Source of the DNA: an uncultured Gammaproteobacteria bacterium
GTDB taxonomy: Bacteria; Pseudomonadota; Gammaproteobacteria; UBA4575
DNA: 64,000 nucleotides
Reading direction: 5' to 3'
NCBI GenBank assembly: GCA_951812785.1
Contig: OX638335.1
Coordinates: 1,569,653 to 1,633,652, forward strand
Position 1 is the first letter of the stretch, and each line of letters opens with the position of its first letter. The translations under genes and the position numbers were made by a program. Below the pieces are notes generated by a model. The model did no database searches. It was not told the DNA's origin and was given only the letters and a program-made list of their open reading frames with translations. Shown here one piece after another: positions 1-8,318 of the stretch.

Positions 1-341
1 GAGCGTTTCACACGCAAAAAACATGATTCAGCATTTCCAAGTAATGCGATCCAATACTGTCTATCATCTGAGGATTATAATTTGTTAGATATTGATGCAG
101 TTATTTTCTACGACAAACCTTTTATAAAATTTGAGCGCTTACTGGAAACTTATTTATCTTATGCGCCAAAAGGATTTTCTTCATTCGCAAAAGCCATGCC
201 TATCTGGCTAAAAGAAAAACTGTATTTGAAATCATTATTAAAAAAAGAACTTAGAAAGTTAACAAATATAAAACAAATCCCTACTCTCTTAGCGAAAGTT
301 TTTGGTGACGCAGAAGTCTTTGGTTAGGCAGATTAACAACC

Positions 342-362
342 AAGCCCCGCGAGAGTGGGGCT
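342..362 (+). terminator. GC-rich hairpin between two repeat genes, possible terminator
   Basis: AGCCCC and GGGGCT form a 6-bp stem around an 8-nt loop, 15 nt after the stop of the truncated upstream repeat gene. No T-run follows (AACAACAAAG comes next), so intrinsic termination is uncertain. An alternative is an RNA processing or mRNA-stabilising structure. The next gene's Shine-Dalgarno AGAGGAG lies just downstream. Confidence 0.4.
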
Positions 363-382
363 AACAACAAAGAGGAGCTAAA

Positions 383-820
383 ATGAAGTATAAACTAACA
401 GAAAAAGCAATCACTGTAGGTGGTCAAACACTCTACAGAATCCAAGCGCTTAAGGATTTTCGTAATGTCAAGTCAGGTGACTTGGGCGGCTTCGTTGAAA
501 GCGAGGACAATCTATCGCATGACGACAACGCATGGGTTTTCGATAAAGCTAAAGTTTTTAGCGACGCCAAAGTTTTTGATCACGCTAAAGTTTTTGGCGC
601 TGCGTACGTTTTAGATAACGCTGAAGTGTTTGGAAACGCCACAATTCGTGGCAGGGCGAGCGTTTTGAATGACGCTAAATTTCCTGACAAAGTGGACGTT
701 CTTAGTGTCGCGAATATAACGCTTGAGATGTCTTCAGGTAATATAGAAGATTCTTCTTATTTCAAAAAGATAACACTTTACCATAAACTAGAACGCATTA
801 TCATGAACAAGAGCGATTAA
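383..820 (+). CDS. Hexapeptide-repeat (left-handed beta-helix) protein, phage-type
   Basis: A 145-aa protein. The N-terminal part (about residues 1-48) has the conserved opening LTEKAITVGGQTLYRIQALKD and GDLGGFVES. Residues about 49-100 are hexapeptide-like repeats (DKAKVF, SDAKVF, DHAKVF, GAAYVL, DNAEVF, GNATIR) expected to form a small left-handed beta-helix. The C-terminal 40 residues lack the repeats. Related proteins occur in phages and prophages; their function is not known to me. An AGAGGAG ribosome-binding site lies 7 nt before the ATG, so it may be expressed. It lies wholly within the insertion that splits the carbamoyltransferase, on the same strand. Confidence 0.75.
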   Translation: MKYKLTEKAITVGGQTLYRIQALKDFRNVKSGDLGGFVESEDNLSHDDNAWVFDKAKVFSDAKVFDHAKVFGAAYVLDNAEVFGNATIRGRASVLNDAKFPDKVDVLSVANITLEMSSGNIEDSSYFKKITLYHKLERIIMNKSD

Positions 821-2317
821 CGCGCTTTAATTCTTTAATAAACCTGCGGCTTTTCTGAACACCATCTTTCACACGCTGCTTCATGTTTTTATCCAAGCCC
901 GTTTGATGAAGCGGCTGTTTTATGCCTTGATGGGGTTGGTGAATGGGCAACAACATCGGCATGGATAGGAGAAAATAATAACTTATCCCTTCAGTGGGAA
1001 ATAAACTTTCCTCACTCACTTGGTTTATTGTATTCCGCATTTATTTATTACACGGGCTTTAAAGTTAATTCAGGCGAATATAAATTAATGGGCCTCGCGC
1101 CTTATGGTAAACCAAAATATGTTGATGTCATCCTTTCTAACCTCATCGACATTAAAGATGACGGCACATTTCGTCTAGATATGTCGTATTTTAATTATTG
1201 CATTGGCCTCACCATGACGAATGAAAAGTTTTCGTACTTATTTGGTGAACCAGCAAGAACTCCAGAATCAGCATTAACTCAAAAGCATATGGACATCGTA
1301 AGTTCTATTCAACATGTGACTGAAATAATAGTAACAAGACTAGCTAAAACACTGCATAAAGAAACTGGAAAAAATAATCTTTGTCTAGCGGGCGGTGTCG
1401 CATTGAATTGTGTTGCGAATGGTAAATTATTAAAAGAAAGTCCCTTTGAAAATATATGGATTCAACCTGCTGCGGGTGATGCTGGAGGCGCATTAGGAGC
1501 AGTACTTGTTGCATGGCATGAAAATCCTTCACCTCAAAAGTCAGCATCAACAGAGCTTAATGACAAAATGCATGGCTCTTACTTAGGCCCTCAATTTACA
1601 GAGTCGCATGCCAGCACGCAATTAGATCAATACGGCGCTGTCTACGAATACATTGAGCCCTTATTGCTCAGCAAAAAAGTTGCTGGATTACTTGCCAATC
1701 AAAATGTGATTGGCTGGTTTCAAGGACGCATGGAATTTGGACCACGGGCACTAGGCAATCGTTCTATCATTGCTGATCCACGCTCTACTGACATGCAAAC
1801 CAAGCTAAACTTAAAGATTAAATTTAGAGAATCATTCCGTCCATTTGCTCCAGCAGTCCTTGACTCTGAAGCCGAAAAAATATTCTCTATTAATAGTAGC
1901 AGCCCTTACATACTTATTGTGGCTGAATTGCCTTCTGAACATTGCTCACAGATGACAGATGAAGAAAAAAAATTATTTAGCATTGATAAACTAAAAGTTA
2001 AACGATCCTCATTCCCAGCCATTACCCATGTTGACTATAGCGCTAGAATACAAACTGTTCATCAAGAAACTAATCCGCAATTTCATGCTTTGTTGACAGC
2101 ATTTCATCAAGCAACTGATTGCCCTATACTAGTAAACACTTCATTCAATGTCCGTGGGGAACCTATTGTTTGCAGCCCAGAAGACGCTTATCGTTGCTTT
2201 ATGCGTACCAATATGGATTACCTTGTTATTGACAACTTGTTGCTGAAAAAATCATCACAGCCACAATGGGAAAATGACTCACACTGGCAATCAGAATTTG
2301 AGTTAGACTAGTACTTT

Positions 2318-2725
2318 ATGAATCAACATACCCAAGTAACACTTTCAGACCTAAGAAACTTTGGCTTCATTATGGCAGGAGTCATCGGAGCTTTATTTGG
2401 CTTGATCTTTCCCACAGTATTTAATTGGAACTATCTTAATATCTCCTGGCTGTTTGTTTCCTACTTCTTCCTTAGCGCTTTAATAATCCCTACATCTCTT
2501 AATTTTATTTATAAGATATGGACTCGATTTGGGCGCATACTCAATTGGGTGAACACCAAAATAATTTTAGGTTTCATATTTATATTTATGTTTATACCAA
2601 TCGCATTATTCTTTAAGCTTATTTCACGAGATCTATTAAAAAAGAAATTTGACAAAAATATTAATAGCTATCGAGAAGTACCACCTGCTGATCAGCCAAA
2701 ATTTGATCTTACCAAGCCATATTAA
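2318..2725 (+). CDS. SxtJ-family membrane protein
   Basis: A 135-aa protein that starts 6 nt after the carbamoyltransferase stop. It has three predicted membrane helices (about residues 16-32, 43-65 and 82-103) and a charged C-terminal tail (RDLLKKKFDKNINSY... ending in KPY). The size, topology and position right after a carbamoyltransferase match the SxtJ family, which is regularly co-encoded with such transferases and DUF5989. Its biochemical role is not established. The frame is intact, but its partners on both sides are broken, so the module is probably non-functional. Confidence 0.75.
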   Translation: MNQHTQVTLSDLRNFGFIMAGVIGALFGLIFPTVFNWNYLNISWLFVSYFFLSALIIPTSLNFIYKIWTRFGRILNWVNTKIILGFIFIFMFIPIALFFKLISRDLLKKKFDKNINSYREVPPADQPKFDLTKPY

Positions 2726-2731
2726 TAATTT

Positions 2732-2883
2732 ATGATTGATTTAATTAAAGATTTATGGGGGTTTATGCGTGCCAGAAAAAATTCTGGTTACTACCAATCA
2801 TTATAATTATGTTACTGCTTGGCGCATTGCTAACACTCGCTCAAAATGCTGCAATAGCACCTTTTATCTATACTATATTCTAA
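2732..2883 (+). pseudogene. DUF5989 small membrane protein, frameshifted
   Basis: From the ATG at 2732 the frame reads MIDLIKDLWGFMRARKN and then runs into a stop after SGYYQSL. Adding one A to the run of six A's at about 2777-2782 restores the family sequence: ARKKFWLLPII, a hydrophobic helix, and LAQNAAIAPFIYTIF with a stop at 2881-2883. That is the usual length of about 50 aa and the usual ending of DUF5989 proteins, which follow SxtJ in carbamoyltransferase modules. The lesion is a homopolymer contraction. It could be real decay or a base-calling error. Confidence 0.7.
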
Positions 2884-3071
2884 CAACCCTATATTAATCC
2901 TGGATTAAATTGATAGAATTAACGCCAACCAAATCACCGCCTGTTCGTTATAGCTAGTAAGAATTGTCGTATTATTACGATCTATATCTTAAATGTATTA
3001 AATTTTTCATTATCATTTTTAATACAGTCTTAAATTTTATGCCTTACTATAAGGCTTAAGGAGATTTAGCG

Positions 3072-3336
3072 ATGTCGATCAATTTCGCCAAGTTAGCAAC
3101 GTTATCTGTAACGCTTCTATTACTTTTTTTATCAGCTAACAGCTTTGCTAGTGGTATTTATGGAAGTGTTGGCTATGGACACTACCCTATTCATGTAGTC
3201 ATTGGTTACAACGAACATGGAAAGCATTATGGTCATAAACGCCCACTATAAACACCACAATCACAAAAGGCATGACAACAACCATAGACGACATCGCTAC
3301 AACCAACCAAGAAGATATTGCAAGTCTGAATATTAA
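3072..3336 (+). pseudogene. Small secreted Gly/His-rich peptide, probably frameshifted
   Basis: The ATG at 3072 follows AAGGAGA and opens a 59-aa frame: a signal peptide (hydrophobic LSVTLLLLFLSA, then NSFA-SG) followed by GIYGSVGYGHYPIHVV and a His-rich end, with a stop at 3249-3251. The sequence beyond it is clearly the continuation in another frame, entered near 3238-3241: HYKHHNHKRHDNNHRRHRY, then a stop at 3334-3336. The intact product would be about 88 aa, exported and rich in His, Arg and Asn. I do not recognise the family. Metal binding would be a guess from composition. Confidence 0.5.
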
Positions 3337-3416
3337 CCATTGAACAAAGTAGCTTACACAAGAAAGACAAACGTAATATTTATCTTTCTTGTTAATCCTA
3401 ATTATTCATAGCATTT

Positions 3417-4244
3417 TCATTTACACATTTTAATCGCATAGCTAACATCAGCCGCTTGACGATTTTGCCAAACATCATGCACTCTAAATATTCTTGCACC
3501 TGCTTCTACACCCAATGCAGTTGTAGCACAGGTTGCTGGCATACGTTGAGCGGGGTCTTCCGCCGCACTTATCTCGCCCATAAAACGTTTACGACTAGTG
3601 CCTAATAGTACAGCATAGTCCGTCTCGCATATCTGATTTAACTGCTTCAACAATTCAAGATTGTGCTGGGTACGTTTACCGAAACCAATCCCTGGATCTA
3701 AAATAATATTATTTGTTGATAACCCTAAGTCTTGCATTTTCAAAGCTTGCGTGACTAAGAACTCTTTCACTTCTTTCGCCGCATTTTGGTAATTAGGGTT
3801 ATCTTGCATATTATCTGGGCGACCTTGCATATGCATAATGCAATAAGGCACGTTACGCTCAGCAACTAACTCCATAAGTGCAGCATCGTCAGTGCCGCCG
3901 GTGACATCGTTCACAAATCCTGCGCCAGCATCTAGTGCGGCTTCTGCCACATCGCTTAAGGTGGTATCAATACTAATTAGCACATCACTAGAAATCTCTT
4001 GAGATAAAGCAGAAATGACATCTAATACACGTCGTTTCTGTTCTACAGCATCAACACGCTCAGAACCCGGGCGAGTAGACTCACCTCCAATATCAATAAT
4101 ATCTGCACCTTCATCTATCATTTCCAAACCACGTGCAACAGCATCACGTGTACTCACATATCTTCCCCCATCTGAAAAACTATCTGGAGTGACATTTAAT
4201 ATACCCATAATTAACGGGCTTTGCTTATCTAGGAGTTTATTCAT
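3417..4244 (-). CDS. folP: Dihydropteroate synthase
   Basis: Condenses 6-hydroxymethyl-dihydropterin pyrophosphate with p-aminobenzoate in folate synthesis. It is 275 aa, normal for the family. Hallmarks are the start of the TIM barrel IMGILNVTPDSFSDGG (about 12-27), GADIIDIGGESTRPG (about 46-60), the central FVNDVTGG, and DPGIGFGKR (about 183-191). It lies 6 nt after the MBL-fold gene on the same strand, and lepA is further upstream. FolP is usually beside ftsH and glmM; neither is here, so the context is unusual but the call is secure. Confidence 0.96.
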   Translation of the reverse strand: MNKLLDKQSPLIMGILNVTPDSFSDGGRYVSTRDAVARGLEMIDEGADIIDIGGESTRPGSERVDAVEQKRRVLDVISALSQEISSDVLISIDTTLSDVAEAALDAGAGFVNDVTGGTDDAALMELVAERNVPYCIMHMQGRPDNMQDNPNYQNAAKEVKEFLVTQALKMQDLGLSTNNIILDPGIGFGKRTQHNLELLKQLNQICETDYAVLLGTSRKRFMGEISAAEDPAQRMPATCATTALGVEAGARIFRVHDVWQNRQAADVSYAIKMCK

Positions 4245-4250
4245 AATTGA

Positions 4251-5171
4251 TTACTCAATATTAATACGTTGTACATCTATAGAACTACCGACTCCAATTC
4301 TCATTAGATCATAGCCCATCGCGACATCACCAGAATATTTCTGTTTAATTTCATTTATCACTTGATCTTCAGACATACCAAATAACAATACATGGTTAAG
4401 AATCGCAACTTTTGGTTCAGTTTTATTTAACACTTCGACCATTTGACTAGAATTAGTATGGTACGCAATAACATTAGCTAACCGTTTATTTCTCTTGATT
4501 AGTGAAGGTGCCGCAGCAGTAATTTCATGAATCAGCAAATCTGCATTCTGTGCATGCTTAATTAAATTTTCTGAATAGGTTGTATCTCCTGATATCACAA
4601 TTGTACGATCTCCAAATTCAATACGATATCCAAATGCAGGTTTGACCGGTGCATGTTCTACGAGAAAAGCACTGATTGTGACACCCTCTTTCTCATAAAC
4701 CACACCTGATTTAATTTCGACACTTTCAATTTTTGTCTTATCATTATCAAGATCAACATTAGCAACACGATATGAAATATCCGCCACATAAGCATCACAC
4801 AAGCCTTCAACCAACTGATGGGTGCCCACTGGCCCATGCACTTTCAACAATTCTTCTCGCTGCCACACCCAACCAGTAATCCATAAATCATCCAGTCCAG
4901 AGATGTGATCTGAATGTAAATGGGTTAAAAATACTTTATCGATTTGATTCGGCGTGATACCGGCTTGTTGAAGCCTGATTGTTGCCCCTCGGCCGACATC
5001 AAATAGAAAGTATTGACCACCCGCACTCACCAATGTCGCTGAACCAAAACGTTCGATGCTTGGCCTTGGTGTACCTGTTCCGAGGAGGATAACTTCAATG
5101 TAGCCTGCACAGGCTGATTGCAATAATACAATTGACACAAGTAACAAATTTAATATTTTTTTCATAGTCAT
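4251..5171 (-). CDS. Exported MBL-fold hydrolase (RNase Z/arylsulfatase-like)
   Basis: A 306-aa metallo-beta-lactamase-fold protein. The N-terminus is a signal sequence (KKILNLLLVSIVLL then QSACAG), either a poor lipobox around the Cys or an ordinary signal peptide, so a periplasmic or lipoprotein location is inferred. GTGTPRPSIERFG, the zinc motif THLHSDHISG (about residues 83-92), SGDTTYS and the late NHV resemble the RNase Z-like branch of MBL hydrolases. With an export signal it cannot be the tRNA-processing RNase Z. The substrate is unknown. It sits between lepA and folP on the same strand. Confidence 0.75.
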   Translation of the reverse strand: MTMKKILNLLLVSIVLLQSACAGYIEVILLGTGTPRPSIERFGSATLVSAGGQYFLFDVGRGATIRLQQAGITPNQIDKVFLTHLHSDHISGLDDLWITGWVWQREELLKVHGPVGTHQLVEGLCDAYVADISYRVANVDLDNDKTKIESVEIKSGVVYEKEGVTISAFLVEHAPVKPAFGYRIEFGDRTIVISGDTTYSENLIKHAQNADLLIHEITAAAPSLIKRNKRLANVIAYHTNSSQMVEVLNKTEPKVAILNHVLLFGMSEDQVINEIKQKYSGDVAMGYDLMRIGVGSSIDVQRINIE

Positions 5172-5214
5172 AATGAATCAGTAATTTTTCAACTTATTCA
5201 ACATTCCAATAAAC

Positions 5215-5330
5215 TCGTCATTCCCATAAAAATGGGAATCTAATAAAATAATTTACATGCCGAATAAATTATTTTGCAATAGCACTAATAACCAACCTAG
5301 CTGGATTCCCACCTGCGCGGGAATGACAAT
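5215..5330. repeat. MITE-like element with GTCATTCCC terminal inverted repeats
   Basis: Two small hairpins (CATTCCCATAAAAATGGGAATC at about 5218, and GGATTCCCACCTGCGCGGGAAT at about 5302) flank an AT-rich core. The outer ends GTCATTCCC and GGGAATGAC are exact inverted repeats. Partial or single copies occur at 15855-15882 and 17667-17697. This is the kind of dispersed palindromic repeat common in proteobacterial intergenic regions. It lies immediately downstream of the lepA stop and might act in mRNA 3'-end formation. Confidence 0.6.
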
Positions 5331-5349
5331 ACTTACAAAAATAACAGAT

Positions 5350-7140
5350 TTATTTGCTAACTTTAAGCACAGCCAAAAATGCCGCCTGAGGCACTTCCAC
5401 GCTACCAATTTGCTTCATACGTTTCTTGCCTTCTTTCTGCTTTTCTAATAATTTTTTCTTACGGGTAATATCGCCACCATAACATTTCGCAGTCACATTT
5501 TTGCGTAATGCTTTAATGGTAGTACGCGCAATAATTTGTGTGCCAATTGCTGCTTGAATTGCTACATCATACATTTGGCGAGGGATCAGGTCTTTCAGCT
5601 TTACTGCCAGCGCATTTCCATAAGTACGCGAATGCTCAGTATGAACAATCACTGATAATGCATCCACTCTTTCACCATTAATCAATATATCAAGTTTAAC
5701 TAAAAGTGATGGTGAAAAATGCGAATGATGATAATCAAACGATGCATAGCCACGACTGACTGATTTAAGTCGATCAAAAAAGTCGAGCACTACTTCATTT
5801 AATGGAATATCAAACGTAATTGCGACCTGACTTCCATGATAAACAAGATTTTTTTGCACGCCACGTTTTTCAATACACAACGTAATGACATTACCCACAT
5901 ATTCGTGAGGCACTAGTATATTCGCAGTAATGACAGGTTCGTGAATTGAATCAACTTTATTCGCTGGCGGCAATTCTGCCGGATTATGAATATCTAAAAT
6001 TTCACCGTTAGTTAAATGGATTTGATAAACAACAGTAGGTGCTGTCGTAATTAAATCTACATCATATTCGCGTTCAAGACGCTCTTGGATAATTTCCATA
6101 TGTAGCATACCCAAAAAACCACAGCGAAATCCAAAACCTAATGCCTGTGAAGTTTCGGGCTCAAAAGAAAATGATGCATCATTTAGTTTAAGTTTATCTA
6201 GTGCATCGCGGAAATTTTCGTAATCATCGGAATTAACTGGAAAAATACCTGCGAAAACATTGGGATTAACCTCTTTAAACCCTGACAATGGCTCATCCGC
6301 TTGTTTGTCTGAAGACGTTAACGTATCGCCCACTTTCGCGCTTGAGATATCTTTAATACCGCATATTAAAAACCCTACTTCTCCAGCCGATAATTCATTA
6401 CGCTCTTCGCATTTAGGTGTGAACACACCAAGCTTCTCTACTTGATAGGCACGCCCTGTCGACATAGAGACAATCTTTTGCTTTGGCTTTAAGCAGCCAT
6501 CGAACACGCGCACTAAGGTAATCACACCGACATAACTATCAAACCAAGAATCAATAATTAACGCTTTTAATGGTTTCTCTGGATCACCTTGTGGTTCTGG
6601 AATATTTTGCACTAACGCCTCGAGCACATCCTCTACACCTTGCCCAGTTTTAGCACTGGTTAAAATTGGGTCTGTGGCATCAATACCTATCACTTCTTCG
6701 ATTTCTTCAGAAACACGCTCAGGTTCCGCGGCAGGTAAGTCGATTTTATTTAATATAGGTAAGACTTCTAGGCCCAATTCAACCGCTGTATAACAATTGG
6801 CAACACTCTGCGCTTCTACCCCTTGTGACGCATCAACAATTAATAAAGCACCTTCGCACGCCGCCAATGATCGCGAAACTTCATAAGAAAAATCTACGTG
6901 ACCTGGTGTATCAATAAAATTTAGATAATAAGTATTTCCATCTTTTGCCTTGTAAGGCAAAGACACTGCCTGAGCTTTAATCGTTATTCCTCTTTCTTGC
7001 TCCAAATCCATGGAATCTAGTACTTGAGCACTCATCTCTCGGTCACTAAGACCGCCACAGTGTTGAATAAAGCGATCCGCTAAGGTCGATTTACCATGAT
7101 CAATGTGAGCAATAATGGAAAAATTACGTATGTATTTCAT
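5350..7140 (-). CDS. lepA: Elongation factor 4 (LepA back-translocase GTPase)
   Basis: Ribosome-associated GTPase acting on stalled or mis-translocated ribosomes. It is 596 aa, full length. The GTPase motifs are AHIDHGKST (G1, about 12-20), [10 protein letters not shown] (G2), DTPGHVDF (G3, about 77) and NKID (G4, about 131). The LepA-specific C-terminal domain ends in [20 protein letters not shown]. The ATG at 7140 gives the standard opening [19 protein letters not shown]. Unlike many gammaproteobacteria, no lepB follows; the MBL-fold gene and folP do, after the repeat element. Confidence 0.98.
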   Translation of the reverse strand: MKYIRNFSIIAHIDHGKSTLADRFIQHCGGLSDREMSAQVLDSMDLEQERGITIKAQAVSLPYKAKDGNTYYLNFIDTPGHVDFSYEVSRSLAACEGALLIVDASQGVEAQSVANCYTAVELGLEVLPILNKIDLPAAEPERVSEEIEEVIGIDATDPILTSAKTGQGVEDVLEALVQNIPEPQGDPEKPLKALIIDSWFDSYVGVITLVRVFDGCLKPKQKIVSMSTGRAYQVEKLGVFTPKCEERNELSAGEVGFLICGIKDISSAKVGDTLTSSDKQADEPLSGFKEVNPNVFAGIFPVNSDDYENFRDALDKLKLNDASFSFEPETSQALGFGFRCGFLGMLHMEIIQERLEREYDVDLITTAPTVVYQIHLTNGEILDIHNPAELPPANKVDSIHEPVITANILVPHEYVGNVITLCIEKRGVQKNLVYHGSQVAITFDIPLNEVVLDFFDRLKSVSRGYASFDYHHSHFSPSLLVKLDILINGERVDALSVIVHTEHSRTYGNALAVKLKDLIPRQMYDVAIQAAIGTQIIARTTIKALRKNVTAKCYGGDITRKKKLLEKQKEGKKRMKQIGSVEVPQAAFLAVLKVSK

Positions 7141-7462
7141 CTATATAGAATATATCCTTACTTTTTAGCTTTATTCCATTACATGCACCTAATATAGGCA
7201 CAGTTTATTAATCCCATCTAAATTTACAAATACATGGGAAAGATCAAAATACAGCCAAACTGATCCTTACTTATTTGGAGCATTATACTCACATATTGAT
7301 ATCGATATTTTGAGATTTGACGATGAATTGAATAATGAAAGTAGCCTTCAGACTCAAACCCAGATCTTAGGAAGTTAGTCGTGAACAACCACTAAACACG
7401 CATTATTTATACGTGTATACATATACTGATAACAATTTCTTGTAAATCAGAAATCACCTTAC
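7141..7462. other. Intergenic region upstream of lepA, no gene seen
   Basis: These 322 nt between the small-protein cluster and lepA contain only short, unconvincing frames and AT-rich sequence. It should hold the lepA promoter, but I cannot single out a convincing -35/-10 pair. Confidence 0.4.
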
Positions 7463-7687
7463 TTATAGGTTACGTTTAATCACTAAATCGGCTTTACTTA
7501 ATAAAGTTTTCTTTTTTCGTATATTATCAAATACATCTTTATTATTTGATGTAGCTTCCTGCTTTTCTATAGCACTAATTAATTTTTCGGCTTTAGGTTT
7601 CTTCCCTGGCCTTAGCATATATCTTGCGTAAACCAGATAAGCAATAAAGATAAGTAAACTCACTACCCATTTGACTACAAAAGACAC
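7463..7687 (-). CDS. Small single-helix membrane protein of unknown function
   Basis: About 74 aa with one N-terminal membrane helix (FVVKWVVSLLIFIAYLVYAR, about residues 3-22) and a basic cytoplasmic tail (RPGKKPKAEKL... KKTLLSKADLVIKRNL). The start is uncertain: the GTG at 7687 lies directly against a GGAG sequence, so translation may start slightly later. It is the last of three small frames in a row, 27 nt after the previous one, between mucD and lepA. I do not recognise the family. Confidence 0.55.
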   Translation of the reverse strand: MSFVVKWVVSLLIFIAYLVYARYMLRPGKKPKAEKLISAIEKQEATSNNKDVFDNIRKKKTLLSKADLVIKRNL

Positions 7688-7714
7688 TCCAATGAAGTGC
7701 TGCTCATTAAGTTG

Positions 7715-7855
7715 TTAGTTATATCTTATAAAGTCATTATGCAAATAGTTAATTAACACCAGCGAACAAATCATTATTAAGCCCGCAATAATAATTCTTT
7801 TGTACTTTCGCCAAATAAAGTTAAGTACTGTGAATCGAAGAATAGGTGCAAACAT
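7715..7855 (-). CDS. 46-aa membrane peptide of unknown function
   Basis: ATG at 7853-7855, stop at 7715-7717. It reads MFAPILRFTVLNFIWRKYKR followed by one membrane helix (IIIAGLIMICSLVLINYL) and HNDFIRYN. It begins only 2 nt after the stop of the 60-aa gene, which suggests translational coupling. The pattern of a basic face followed by a helix, and the tight placement among two other small genes, support a real gene. Function unknown. Confidence 0.55.
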   Translation of the reverse strand: MFAPILRFTVLNFIWRKYKRIIIAGLIMICSLVLINYLHNDFIRYN

Positions 7856-7857
7856 AA

Positions 7858-8040
7858 TTATAACAAGCCAAATCCAAATGCAGCTGCAACAGCTAATAGT
7901 CCTTTTTGCTTCAAATTATTTTTAATCTCATCCTCTTCTTCCCGAACAATCACTTCAAGATCTTCTTGGGTGAATTCTTCAGGTTTACGCCTAGCGATAA
8001 GAATTCTAGTTTTAGCTTTGCTAATTGCTTTTTCACGCAA
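7858..8040 (-). CDS. Small charged protein with hydrophobic C-terminus
   Basis: About 60 aa. A basic and acidic helical N-terminal part (KAKTRILIARRKPEEFTQEDLEV and an acidic REEEDE stretch) ends in a hydrophobic tail GLLAVAAAFGFGLL. The start is doubtful. The TTG at 8040 has no Shine-Dalgarno, while an in-frame extension (LLTDKFKSA) lies just upstream without a usual start codon and with AGGAGT further up. Either a rare start is used or the original ATG has mutated. First gene of the three-gene small-protein cluster. Confidence 0.5.
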   Translation of the reverse strand: MREKAISKAKTRILIARRKPEEFTQEDLEVIVREEEDEIKNNLKQKGLLAVAAAFGFGLL

Positions 8041-8254
8041 GGCGCTTTTAAATTTATCGGTTAATAAATTATTATTAATTAGCTAAAATAAACTCCTATA
8101 ATTGCAATCTAATACCCTTTAAGACCAAATTTCAGGGCATTTGTTGCAAAAAACATGGAGAAATTAGAGAGCAATGCCTTATTTGGTCTCGCGTCATACA
8201 GAAAACCGTTAACGAAATTATCTATTTATTAGAACTAACATATAACAGCCAATA

Positions 8255-8280
8255 AAAAAGCGGGCTAAAAGCCCGCTTTT
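8255..8280. terminator. Bidirectional intrinsic terminator after mucD
   Basis: AAAAAGCGGGC and GCCCGCTTTT form a strong stem around a TAAAA loop with A- and T-runs on both sides. It lies 38 nt beyond the mucD stop and ends the sigma-E operon on the minus strand. It would also stop plus-strand transcripts. Confidence 0.85.
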
Positions 8281-8318
8281 AAACTACACGAATATATAAA
8301 ACGGTATAAGTTAAAGTA

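Larger units (their letters stand above)
292..850 (+). mobile_element. 559-nt insertion carrying phage-like hexapeptide-repeat genes
   Basis: The boundaries are set by the carbamoyltransferase frame on each side. The insert begins inside the tail of one hexapeptide-repeat gene (AKVFGDAEVFG then stop at 325-327), continues with a GC-rich hairpin, and holds one complete gene of the same kind. It contains no transposase, and I see no terminal inverted repeats and no clear target duplication. Such small repeat genes occur in tandem in phages and prophages, so I infer a captured fragment of such an array. The mechanism is unknown. Confidence 0.6.
1..2311 (+). pseudogene. Carbamoyltransferase (NodU/CmcH type), split by an insertion; 5' end outside window
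   Basis: Carbamoyltransferases of this family transfer a carbamoyl group from carbamoyl phosphate to hydroxyls of secondary metabolites or sugars. The first 291 nt read in frame as the family's N-terminal part (ERFTRKKHDSAFPSNA, then FYDKPFIKFERLLETYLSYAP). Codon 289-291 ends the homology with TLL. Homology resumes at 851 in another frame with FSEHHLSHAASCFYPSPFDE and runs to the stop at 2309-2311 through the YrdC-like C-terminal part (GRMEFGPRALGNRSI). Removing 292-850 joins TLL to FSEHH exactly in frame. The gene precedes SxtJ and DUF5989, its usual partners. As it stands the reading frame ends at 327. A separate C-terminal polypeptide could only start internally, for example at the TTG at 1028. 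Identity of family: sure. Inactive: likely. Confidence 0.88.

Noticed and set aside
292-362. Integron attC-like site in the insertion (GTTAGGC at about 323 and GGCTAAC at about 359)
   Set aside because: GTTAGGC fits the core site but the partner does not match RYYYAAC, and the insertion boundaries do not fall at a GTT cut.
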